From positions 2,914,001-2,978,000 of the forward strand of contig JBANSL010000005.1 of assembly GCA_037127255.1 (NCBI GenBank): 64,000 bases of DNA, read 5' to 3'. Source of the stretch: Persicaria tinctoria. Its lineage: Eukaryota > Streptophyta > Magnoliopsida > Caryophyllales > Polygonaceae. The notes under the pieces are model-generated. The model saw nothing but the letters and a program-made list of their open reading frames with translations. It did not search any database and had not been told where the DNA came from. Made by a program: the position numbers and the translations under genes. Positions 55,770-64,000 of this stretch are shown piece by piece; the stretch's first letter is position 1; the number at the start of each line of letters is the position of its first letter.

Positions 55770-58505
55770 ATGGAGCAAGTCCAGGAAGAAGGAGTCATTC
55801 ATCGGGAAACCAATGAAAGCAGGAATTTCGGTGCGAATCAATCGGATCCATTGTTCCTGAGCAACTCAGATCATCCAGGTATGACTCTAGTCACAGCTCA
55901 GTTCAATGGACGCAATTTTCATAGCTGGAAACGTGCAATTCGTATGGCTTTGGGAGCAAAAATGAAATTAGGATTTATAAATGGCAAATGTGAGCAACCT
56001 GTGGAGATCTCGGATGATTATGATCGATGGCTACGCTGTGACTTCATGGTGATGAGCTGGATCGTCAATTCCATGAAGCCAGAGTTTGCCGAGAACTTCA
56101 TGTATGTGAATTCAGCACGCGAGTTATGGGACCAGATCCAGGAGCAATTTCCAGAATCAAATGCGCCGTTGGTGTATCAATTGAAAAAGGAGATTAGCGA
56201 GATAAAGCAAGATAACCTCAGTGTTGCTGCATACTTCGGGAAAAGGAAGCGAGCTTGGGATGAGCTCATGGAAATCGAATCATTTCCTGTATGCAGGTGT
56301 GGAGGATTTAAAAACTGCTCATGTGCGATCATAAAGAAATTGCTGGATAGGGAAGCTGCAACAAGACTGATGCAGTTCCTTATGGGACTGTCAGACACCT
56401 ACGAGGACATCAGGAGCCACATCCTCGCCATGGATCCACTTCCATCTGTGAACCGTGCCTTTCACATGGTCATCCAAGTGGAGAGACAGAAAGGAATCAC
56501 AGTTGGATCCTCGGCATCTCATGAGGTTCTGGCTTCCAAGAGCTTTGTGTCAGGAAATTCGTCCAAGGCAAGTGACAGCTCTAGGAACTGGGGAGCAAGT
56601 GGTGAAAATTCAAAGACCTCATCGAAAGCTGCAGATCTGAAGAAAGAGCTGAGGAAAGAAGAACTGAGGAAGGCCAAGCAAGAGCTGTTGTGCACCTACT
56701 GCAAGGAGCGAGGACATGTCAAGGAGACATGTTTTCAGTTGGTAGGGTATCCAGAGTGGTACACTGGACCGAAGATCAAGCAAAATTCTCGTGTGGTAGC
56801 TAGTGTGCAGGATCTGATGCAAGTGGATTGTCCATTGACCATGGAATCTCTTACAAGCTCTGAGGTGCCTGACATGCAAGTCGATGCCAGGCTAGTCAGT
56901 GCTGTTGTCACAGAGCTCGTGAGAGCTATGAAGGGAAAAGCACCTATGGAATCTGATCATGGAGCTGGTGCAGGCAGCATCAACTTCGCAGGTATGGCTC
57001 TTGTCTCTGCAACTGATAGCAGTGAACAAGACAATTACAAATCAATCAACTGGATTGTTGACTCTGGGGCATCTGATCATATAGCTTGTGAGAAGGAGAT
57101 GTTCACTGATGCACATCGACTTACTCAGCCTATATTGATTGGATTTCCCAATGGAGTAACTCAGTTGGTTGAATACTCAGGCACTGTCAAACTGAATGGG
57201 AAGATCACACTGCAAGGAGTGTTGTACATGCCAAGTTTCAAGTACAACCTGCTCTCAGTGTCAAGACTTCTTGACGAGGATGATTTTTTGTTCGTTTTTT
57301 CTAAGAAGAAATGTTGGTTACAGGACCTTTCCACTAAGGAGGTGATTGACATGGGCACTAGGCATGGAGGTCTGTACAAGCTGGATGGATTTTCGTGCCT
57401 GCCTTCCAGGATAGGTGTTGCTAGAGTGGGAACAGATGGTGATCAAAGTTGCAGGTTATCTGTTGCTCCTTTATCTTTTCTCATTGATAATAAATCCCAA
57501 ACATTCCTAAACCATGCTAGGATGGGACACATTTCTGTGTCAAAGATGAGATACTTTGACTGGGGTAAGGGAGCGGATGCTCAAAACCTTGATTGTGATT
57601 CTTGTTTGATGGCAAAACTGCATCGTCTTCCATTTCAGCTCAGCACTTCTCGTGCAAATGGTTTGTTTGAATTACTGCACATGGATTTGTGGGGACCGTA
57701 TGGAGTACCCTCAATCTGTGGAGCTCGTTACTTCTTGACTGTTGTAGATGATTACTCCAGGTCTACTTGGACCTATCTCCTCAGAGACAAAGGTCAGGTT
57801 GGAACTGTGGTCACAGGGTTCCTCAACCTTATTGACACTCAGTTTGGCAAGAAAGCCATGATCATTAGGAGTGATAATGGGAGTGAGTTTGTTAACTCCA
57901 CCCTGGGTAAATTGTTCTCTGACAAAGGGATAGTGCACCAAAAATCTGTCCCCTATGTTCCACAGCAAAATGGAAGGGTTGAAAGAAAGCACCGCCACCT
58001 AATTGAGACAGCTCGTGCCATGAGGCTTCATGCTGCTCTCCCAATCCGGTTTTGGGGTGAGTGTGTGTTGGCTGCCACCCACATCATCAACCTCATCCCT
58101 TCCAAAGTGATTCAAGGGAAAACTCCTTTTGAATTGCTCACAGGTAAACCACCTGATCACACTCACTTGAGAGTGATGGGATGCCTGTGTTATGCTCTTA
58201 TCCCAAAGACCCATAGAGCTAAATTTGAACCCACTGGTAGGAGGTGCGTATTCATTGGGTACCCTTCAGGCCAAAAAGCTTACAAAATCTATGAACTGAG
58301 CACTCATAAGGTCTTTGTGAGTAGAGACATTGTCTTCAAGGAGCAGATTTTCCCTTTCAAATCCCAACCCAACCCTGTTGATCACACATGCCCAGTCACT
58401 CCTGCAGTGCCAATTGTGACCTTTGGAGATGATATCAGTGACAGCTTTGCTATGCCCCATGGTTTGCCAAGCACTCCTATCCACGAACCTCATACCCCAG
58501 TTTAG
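55770..58505 (+). CDS. copia-2 gag, protease and integrase, ending at an in-frame TAG
   Basis: 911 codons. Gag of the retrotran_gag_3 type (FNGRNFHSWKRAIRMALG, LWDQIQEQFPESNAPL) is followed by a CCHC knuckle CTYCKERGHVKETC and a protease with WIVDSGASDHI. The integrase zinc finger has HARMGHISVSKMRYF and CDSCLMAKLHRLPF. The integrase core has HMDLWGPYG, IRSDNGSEF and PQQNGRVERKH. The start ATG lies 49 nt after the PBS start. The frame ends at TAG (58503-58505) in the variable linker after integrase, and the RT part continues in the same frame. A CAG to TAG change is one simple explanation. Confidence 0.9.
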   Translation: MEQVQEEGVIHRETNESRNFGANQSDPLFLSNSDHPGMTLVTAQFNGRNFHSWKRAIRMALGAKMKLGFINGKCEQPVEISDDYDRWLRCDFMVMSWIVNSMKPEFAENFMYVNSARELWDQIQEQFPESNAPLVYQLKKEISEIKQDNLSVAAYFGKRKRAWDELMEIESFPVCRCGGFKNCSCAIIKKLLDREAATRLMQFLMGLSDTYEDIRSHILAMDPLPSVNRAFHMVIQVERQKGITVGSSASHEVLASKSFVSGNSSKASDSSRNWGASGENSKTSSKAADLKKELRKEELRKAKQELLCTYCKERGHVKETCFQLVGYPEWYTGPKIKQNSRVVASVQDLMQVDCPLTMESLTSSEVPDMQVDARLVSAVVTELVRAMKGKAPMESDHGAGAGSINFAGMALVSATDSSEQDNYKSINWIVDSGASDHIACEKEMFTDAHRLTQPILIGFPNGVTQLVEYSGTVKLNGKITLQGVLYMPSFKYNLLSVSRLLDEDDFLFVFSKKKCWLQDLSTKEVIDMGTRHGGLYKLDGFSCLPSRIGVARVGTDGDQSCRLSVAPLSFLIDNKSQTFLNHARMGHISVSKMRYFDWGKGADAQNLDCDSCLMAKLHRLPFQLSTSRANGLFELLHMDLWGPYGVPSICGARYFLTVVDDYSRSTWTYLLRDKGQVGTVVTGFLNLIDTQFGKKAMIIRSDNGSEFVNSTLGKLFSDKGIVHQKSVPYVPQQNGRVERKHRHLIETARAMRLHAALPIRFWGECVLAATHIINLIPSKVIQGKTPFELLTGKPPDHTHLRVMGCLCYALIPKTHRAKFEPTGRRCVFIGYPSGQKAYKIYELSTHKVFVSRDIVFKEQIFPFKSQPNPVDHTCPVTPAVPIVTFGDDISDSFAMPHGLPSTPIHEPHTPV

Positions 58506-58592
58506 ATTCCGAGTTCCAGCAATGACAATGCCTCCTTCATAGCTCCTCAATTCCCGATCCAAAATGCTAGCCCAGCTTCTGATAGCCTGGAC

Positions 58593-60407
58593 ATGATAGC
58601 TGCAGATAGCTGGTCACACTCTAATTCTCCACCAACTGAGAATGAAGCAGTGGAATCTGGGAGTCAGGATCAGGATGTACATCAGCCTCGACGCATCACA
58701 AGACCTGCTCGTCTCCAAGATTATGTTTACCATAATCTTCCTAACAGAAATGCAACCCAGTCCCCAGGTGACTCAGTTTCTCCTGTTTTTTCCATTGTGA
58801 GCCCTCAACACCTCACAATGTACTCCCAAGACTATGTCTCTTCCTTGTTCAATGTGTTGAGTGAGGTTGAACCAACTACTTTTGCTCAGGCTCAGAAGGA
58901 TGTGAAATGGCAAGTGGCCATGAAAGCAGAGATTGATGCATTGGAAAAGAATCAGACATGGTCATTGACTGATTTACCTCCAGGCAAGCGTGCCATTGGT
59001 TGCAAATGGATATATAGGATCAAGTTCAGGCCTACAGGGGAGGTAGAGAGATATAAAGCTAGATTGGTTGCTAAGGGATTCAACCAAGTAAAAGATCGTG
59101 ACTACAAGGAAACCTTCTCACCAGTTGCAAAATTCCCAACTGTTCGAATTTTGCTGGCACTAGCATCAGTAAGGAAGTGGAATTTACATCAGCTTGATGT
59201 AAATAATGCGTTCCTACACGGCTATTTAGACGAAGAGGTGTACATGTCACCTCCACCAGGGTATCTCCAGGCCGGACCAGGGCAGGTGTGTCGGCTGCAT
59301 AGGTCCTTGTATGGCTTGAAGCAGGCCAGTAGACAGTGGAACTTGGAACTCACCAAGCACCTGGTGGCTCTGGGCTTCACGCAGTCCAAACACGACTACT
59401 CTCTCTTTGTGAGACACAGTGGCATCCACACCACCATAGCCCTGGTGTATGTCGACGACATGCTCATCACTGGGAGTGATGAACTTGCCATAGCAACTGT
59501 CAAACGATCCCTGGATGCAGCTTTCACCATCAAAGACTTAGGTTTTGCTCGATATTTCCTTGGCATGGAAATCGCAAGATCAGATTCTGGAATTGTGCTC
59601 AACCAGAGGAAATATGTTGTTGACCTCCTATCCAATGCTTCCATGACCAATTGCAAAGTTGCCAAATTCCCAATGCAAAGGAACTTGCATCTTAGTATTC
59701 ATGATGGTGAGGTTTTGGAGGATCCTGAGACATTCAGACGGTTGATTGGCCGGCTCCTTTACCTCACCATCACTCGGCCAGACATTGCTTACACAGTGCA
59801 GCAATTGACCCAGTTCATGGCTACACCTAGAGCACCTCATCTCAGAGCTGCTTTGTTTCTCCTCAGGTACCTCAAAGGCACTGTAAACACCTCCTTGTTC
59901 TATCCTAGTAACAGCTCTCTTCATGTTCGAGCATACTCCGACGCTGATTGGGGTTTTTGCAAGGACTCAAGCCGATCTCTTACTGGCTACTGCATCTTCC
60001 TTGGCGATTGCTTGGTCTCCTGGAAGACCAAGAAACAGAAAACGGTCTCTAAGTCCTCTACGGAAAGTGAGTATCGTAGCATGTCTTCGACTGGGAGTGA
60101 AGTTGTATGGATTACAGGCGTTTTGCACGATCTAAAAATCAACTTCCCGAGCCCCATCCCATTATGTTGTGACAACAAATCTGCTCATCAACTGGCAGCT
60201 AACCCAGTTTATCATGAACGAACAAAGCACCTCCGGATTGACTGCCATTACATCCGTGATCTTGTTGATGAAGGACTCATTTCCACTGTCTTTGTGCCTA
60301 CCACTATGCAGATTGCTGACATATTTACCAAACCACTTGGGGCTCGCCATCACCTCACATTAGCGTCCAAGCTTGGCCCGGTCTTTCACACGACCCGTCC
60401 ACCTTGA
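58593..60407 (+). CDS. copia-2 reverse transcriptase and RNase H (downstream of the TAG, same frame)
   Basis: 604 codons in the same frame as the upstream ORF. RT shows TWSLTDLPPGKRAIGCKWIY, LDVNNAFLHGYLDEEVYM and the catalytic YVDD (59448-59459). RNase H shows AYSDADWGFCKDSSRS, TESEYRSM and CDNKSAHQLAANPVYHERTKH, with ADIFTKPL near the end. Every visible catalytic motif is intact. Without read-through of the TAG this part is not made from this copy. The ATG at 58593 is only an ORF boundary. Confidence 0.9.
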   Translation: MIAADSWSHSNSPPTENEAVESGSQDQDVHQPRRITRPARLQDYVYHNLPNRNATQSPGDSVSPVFSIVSPQHLTMYSQDYVSSLFNVLSEVEPTTFAQAQKDVKWQVAMKAEIDALEKNQTWSLTDLPPGKRAIGCKWIYRIKFRPTGEVERYKARLVAKGFNQVKDRDYKETFSPVAKFPTVRILLALASVRKWNLHQLDVNNAFLHGYLDEEVYMSPPPGYLQAGPGQVCRLHRSLYGLKQASRQWNLELTKHLVALGFTQSKHDYSLFVRHSGIHTTIALVYVDDMLITGSDELAIATVKRSLDAAFTIKDLGFARYFLGMEIARSDSGIVLNQRKYVVDLLSNASMTNCKVAKFPMQRNLHLSIHDGEVLEDPETFRRLIGRLLYLTITRPDIAYTVQQLTQFMATPRAPHLRAALFLLRYLKGTVNTSLFYPSNSSLHVRAYSDADWGFCKDSSRSLTGYCIFLGDCLVSWKTKKQKTVSKSSTESEYRSMSSTGSEVVWITGVLHDLKINFPSPIPLCCDNKSAHQLAANPVYHERTKHLRIDCHYIRDLVDEGLISTVFVPTTMQIADIFTKPLGARHHLTLASKLGPVFHTTRPP

Positions 60408-60415
60408 GGGGAGGA

Positions 60416-60708
60416 TATTGTGCTATGTGAGCTCATGTGAGGTTAACCACACACGCTTTGCTATAAGTGTGGGTTAGGATCCTAGACTTAACTAGAGTTT
60501 ATAGGTTGTTAGAACTCTAGTTAGATTAGTTATGTTTGTATATATAGCTTCAGCTTAGCTTGTAATCAGTGGTAACTTTCGATCAAAGAGCAATACAGAA
60601 AATCTCCCACAAATCCAAATCTCCATTTACAGATCTGAGCTAGAGAGTGGTCAAGTGCAAGTGCACTTGATCATCGAAGTTTGAATCTCCTTGTGTAGGA
60701 GATTTATA
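60416..60708 (+). repeat. 3' LTR of copia-2
   Basis: 293 bp, no difference from the 5' LTR seen by eye. Confidence 0.95.
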
Positions 60709-60823
60709 GTCAATCCACAGCTATCCATCTAGCTAGATGTATACATATATACAGTCTCAACATGGATTCCATTAACAATCTAATCGATTATAATATTCAT
60801 CTTATATTTTAGGAGGGTGTTGC

Positions 60824-60932
60824 TATATACACCGCAAATTACAAGGTTAATATTGCACGTCCTTAAGGACGTGCAAGCCTTGTGTCTAATATTGCACGTC
60901 CTTAAGGACGTGCATGATTTGCGGTGTATATA
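60824..60932. mobile_element. Tiny element of nested palindromes
   Basis: A 16-nt inverted repeat TATATACACCGCAAAT (60824-60839) and its complement (60917-60932) encloses two copies of a perfect palindrome. The first is 24 nt (60853-60876) and the second 22 nt (60893-60914), both built on GCACGTCC-TTAA-GGACGTGC. The outer context (GTTGCTATATACACC and GTATATAACCGGAAC) resembles the ends of the (TA)n-associated MITEs at 15547-16377 and 17780. Confidence 0.75.
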
Positions 60933-61139
60933 ACCGGAACGATTTTAGGATAATATTTAATAAATACTTATTATTTAATTGATATTATCCTAACATATAA
61001 GATATAATTTAATTGATATATTTTAGGATAATATTTAATTAATAAAGTAGTGTTAATATATTATACAGTTCATTACTTTTAAAAATATGACTTGTCCTTT
61101 GTTTGTATTTTTTTATTAGGAAAAAAATTGAAATAACAT

Positions 61140-61372
61140 AAACAAGTTTAGTAAATTGAGAATACACAACTCGTTATGATACAACATTACAACTGACAAA
61201 CATAACATCTTACCCGGAAAATCGACAACATAACAAGTCACTATTTATGAACAAAAACGATCAAAGCAAAACAAAAACAAAAAACATGAAAAACTAGCGG
61301 AAATCGGAATGACTTTGTCCACTTTTTTTTTCTTTTTTTTTATTCGATAAAAATTCGGATGTGACAAAGTCA
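61140..61372 (-). other. 3' untranslated tail of the LINE
   Basis: Follows the LINE stop codon on the minus strand, with A-rich stretches (T-runs on the plus strand at 61321-61341 and about 61109-61118). The exact 3' end is not clear. Confidence 0.4.
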
Positions 61373-64000
61373 TCACCCGATAGCATCCTGCTGGATGAGA
61401 TCATAAAGATCATAATCGTTGTGGAAGTTGGGATTATTAATTGCATGGGCGAGGTGTGCAACCCGATCAGCCACGCAATTGCCAGAACGAAGAATATGTG
61501 TGAATAAGACTTCGTTGATCCCAATTAGAAGGGAACTGATGTCAGATAACACCAGTTCGATTTCCCATGGACATTTTATACCTTTATTGAAATAGTCAAT
61601 AATAATGAGAGAGTCACCTTCAACAATGAGTTTGTTAATATTCAATTGCTTTGCACACATAATCCCTTTTCTTAGAGCGAGAGCTTCTGCCATCAGGGGC
61701 GTTTGTTTTCCAATTTTTTCCCCTCCAATTTCCATCACTGCACCGTTTTCATTTCGTATGACAAAACAAATAGAGCTTTGCCGGTTATGGTTTGAGGAGC
61801 CATCAAAATTAAGTTTTACCCAGCCAGATGGCGGTTTTTTCCATCTAACTCTATTACTTATCTTTCTCTTACATTTTAACATCTTGCCATGCCCACTCTC
61901 GCAGTGTTTGTCCAGAAAAACCTTGTTTGCTTTAACCCAGTTTTGACGGTGTGCTTCCACTCTCTGGTGGAAACTCGTTTCTGAGGGCAGTTTCTCTTGC
62001 TGGAAAATAAGAAGATTTCTGGTTAACCATATTGTCCACCAGTTAAAAGCCAGTCTTTGTTTCTCCTCCTTTGTTAACATTTGTCCAATCTTTCCCATTA
62101 TAATTTTGATATTTTTGGATGATCTAATCTCATTCTCAATTACTATTCTCTCTGTATTATCTAGATTTTTAACCATTGAAGAAAACTTACATTCAAAGAA
62201 CAAATGTATGACATCTTCATGGTGATGGTTACACACTTCGCAATAAGGTAGGATTGATAGACCTTTGTTTGCCAATTTCCCAGCAGTGGGCAGACCGTCA
62301 TTGCATACTTTCCATAAGAAATTTTTGATCTTAGACGGAACATCTATTTTCCAAATCCACACATTATCGTCCTTCACTGGTTCAGTAGAATTTGTAACTA
62401 ATCTGTAGGCACTTGAGGTTGTGAACCAGCCTTTCTTGTCCGGCCACCAATATAGCCTATCCTCAATGGGGCATACAGGCAGAGGGATTGCACTTATCTG
62501 TTGTACCAAGTCCTTGGGTAGTACCTGTTTAAGTTTCTGTGTGCACCAAGAATTATTGGTTATGAATTCGTTCACTGTGCTATTTAGATCAATACTATCT
62601 ATATCTATACATTGTTCTTTTAACGGACTAGGTGGGCCCCAATTATCCTCCCAGAACTTAATAGATTTCCCGTTACCCACAGACCAGCTTAACCCTTTTT
62701 TTAAAGGAATAATTATTTTCCTTAGTTGTGACCATTGCCACGATGCATTTCTATTATCCTGGTAGTTTAGAATATGAGTGTCCCTTAAGTATTTGGCAGT
62801 GATAATTTTGACCCATATGTTATCCGGTTCCGCCATAATTTTCCATAATAACTTCATTTGTAAGGCGATATTCATGTCTTTGGTTTTCCTTAGGCCTAAT
62901 CCTCCTGCGTTTTTTTATTTACAAATTTTGTCCCAACTAATCAGTGGTTTATAATGTAAGTCTTTGTTCCAAAAGAAAAATCTATTTATTTCACCCGAGT
63001 TTGGCTGAATAGCCTCTGCCGATAATTTTCTAGCTAGTACTTCAGCACCAAGGATAAACAACAAAGGAGAAAGCGGATCTCCCTGACGGAGTCCTCTCTT
63101 TGCTTTGAAAACCTCTGTTGGTCCGTTATTTACAAGGAGCGAGAAGGAGACAGTGATTACACATTCCATTATTAGGTCAATAAATTTATTATGAAAACCA
63201 AACTGTTGTAATACATCATATGTGAATTCCCAATCAACTCGATCGTACGCTTTTTCCATATCAAGTTTAATGGCTAACCATCCATCCGCGCCCTTTCGAT
63301 TTTTAAAGGAATGAAAAATCTCATGTGCAATCAAAACATTATCTTAAATTGCTTTGTCCGATACGAACGCACCTTGGAGCGGATGAATTAGTTTTCCAAT
63401 TACCCGTTTTAGCCTCTCTGTAAGGATCTTGGAAATAATTTTATAGAGAGTTGAGCATAGGCTTATAGGTCTGTAATCACTTGTTTTAGCAGGGTTATCA
63501 CATTTAGGTAGTAGCGTGATAAAAGTGTGGTTAATTTGTCGTAAGAGCTTGCCCGAATGGAAGAATGCCTTAACCGCACGAGTGACATCAAGCCCTACTA
63601 TATCCCAATATTCTTTGAAAAATTCGGATGTCATACCATCTGGGCCTGGTGATTTGTTCTGTCCTAATGATAAGACCGCATTTTTGATTTCCCCATTAGA
63701 TGGTTGGGCAGTAAGGTAGTTTTTCTCCTCATTAGTAATGGATGAGGGTATTAGTTCTAAGTAGCTATGAAGTAGTCTTTTATTTATTTGTTCTTTAGAA
63801 AATCTTGTCGCAAAATCTTGTCTAATTTCATTACGTATATTCTCTTCGCCAAAAACCAGAGTGCCTTCAGAGGTTGTGATTTGTCGAATAATTTTCCTAT
63901 TTCTCATTCCTGTTGCAATTCTATGAAAATACGTTGAGTTACAGTCCGTCATTTTGATATGTTTGGACTTTGCCCTTTGACCCCAATACTCTTTTTGATA
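61373..64000 (-). pseudogene. LINE (L1-type) ORF2, 3' part: RT, zf-RVT and RNase H; disabled
   Basis: One minus-strand frame, open to the right window edge, broken by two TAA codons (63344-63346 and 62915-62917). From the N-terminal side: EYWGQRAKSKHIK and NSTYFHRIATG; RT with NKSPGPDGMTSEFFKEYW, YRPISLCSTLYKIISKIL, KLDMEKAYDRVDWEF and RGLRQGDPLSPLLFILGAEV; then a jump from AEAIQPNSGEI directly to NRFFFWNKDLHYKPLISWDK. The usual stretch with the catalytic FADD and the following region is missing. Next come zf-RVT (WKIDVPSKIKNFLWKVCNDG, CEVCNHHHEDVIHLFFEC) and RNase H (LNFDGSSNHN, MAEALALRKG, VEGDS, NCVADRVAHLA). The endonuclease lies beyond the window. Dead as an autonomous element. Confidence 0.9.

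Larger units (their letters stand above)
55428..60708 (+). mobile_element. Complete, very young Ty1/copia retrotransposon, copia-2
   Basis: The 293-bp LTRs (55428-55720 and 60416-60708) look identical base for base. A 5-bp duplication GTCAA flanks the element (55423-55427 and 60709-60713). The PBS TGGTATCAGAGC (55721-55732) and the polypurine tract TTGAGGGGAGGA precede the interior and the 3' LTR respectively. LTR termini read TA...TA, a rare non-canonical copia pair. The coding region is a single frame of about 1546 codons with one TAG. Confidence 0.95.

Noticed and set aside
61605..61946. Plus-strand ORFs over the LINE (also 62421-62765 and 63516-63719)
   Set aside because: Antisense to clear LINE RNase H and RT motifs.

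Overview
The window is nuclear DNA from a flowering plant. The evidence is intron-containing CC-NBS-LRR (CNL) resistance genes, plant Ty1/copia, Ty3/gypsy, LINE and tRNA-derived SINE elements, CTCCCTCC-type Stowaway MITEs, and a TTTAGGG telomere-type repeat. It is AT-rich and gene-poor. The gene families suggest a eudicot, possibly an asterid, but nothing seen here fixes the species.

Layout. About 251-22590 is an old tandem segmental duplication. Copy 1 (about 251-9563) carries CNL gene A (3401-407, minus strand, three coding exons, intact). Copy 2 (about 10453-22588) carries its paralogue CNL gene B (13745-10704, minus strand), which has a 1-bp deletion just inside its second exon at the kinase-2 (Walker B) motif. 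Long upstream blocks are shared by both copies and look like non-coding leader exons. Later insertions distinguish the copies. Copy 1 has a Pack-MULE with a captured PB1-domain fragment and a 5'-truncated LINE. Copy 2 has (TA)n-embedded MITEs, a gypsy remnant and a Stowaway whose empty site survives in copy 1. A hAT-type MITE lies in the spacer between the copies. A second Mutator-like element (24571-26455) holds a tRNA-like sequence.

The only other convincing host gene is a GC-rich two-exon gene (29348-28439, minus) encoding a 279-aa plant protein with a C-terminal RRM-like fold. It has a clear TATA box and lies between two Stowaway MITEs. A second duplicated block (about 34889-36360 and 43988-45400) carries two decayed plant-mobile-domain-like pseudogenes. 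Between and inside the copies lie a GC-rich hAT-type MITE with its empty site in the paralogue, a SINE with a 16-bp target-site duplication, and a complete copia element (37622-42662). Next is a degraded region with a partial SRA-YDG-like ORF.

The most unusual object is a 4.3-kb element at 47377-51713. It has GC-rich inverted ends of about 115 bp, an 8-bp target-site duplication and two AT-rich repeat arrays. Its core holds an interstitial telomeric repeat, a duplicated stretch of about 145 bp that could be a bidirectional promoter, and two small divergent ORFs of unknown function. The right end of the window holds a second copia element with identical LTRs (55428-60708), a small element built of nested palindromes, and the 3' part of a LINE (minus strand) that has lost the catalytic FADD box of its reverse transcriptase.

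Limits: all similarities were judged by eye. Splice sites were chosen by GT-AG and reading-frame logic plus comparison of the two CNL paralogues.
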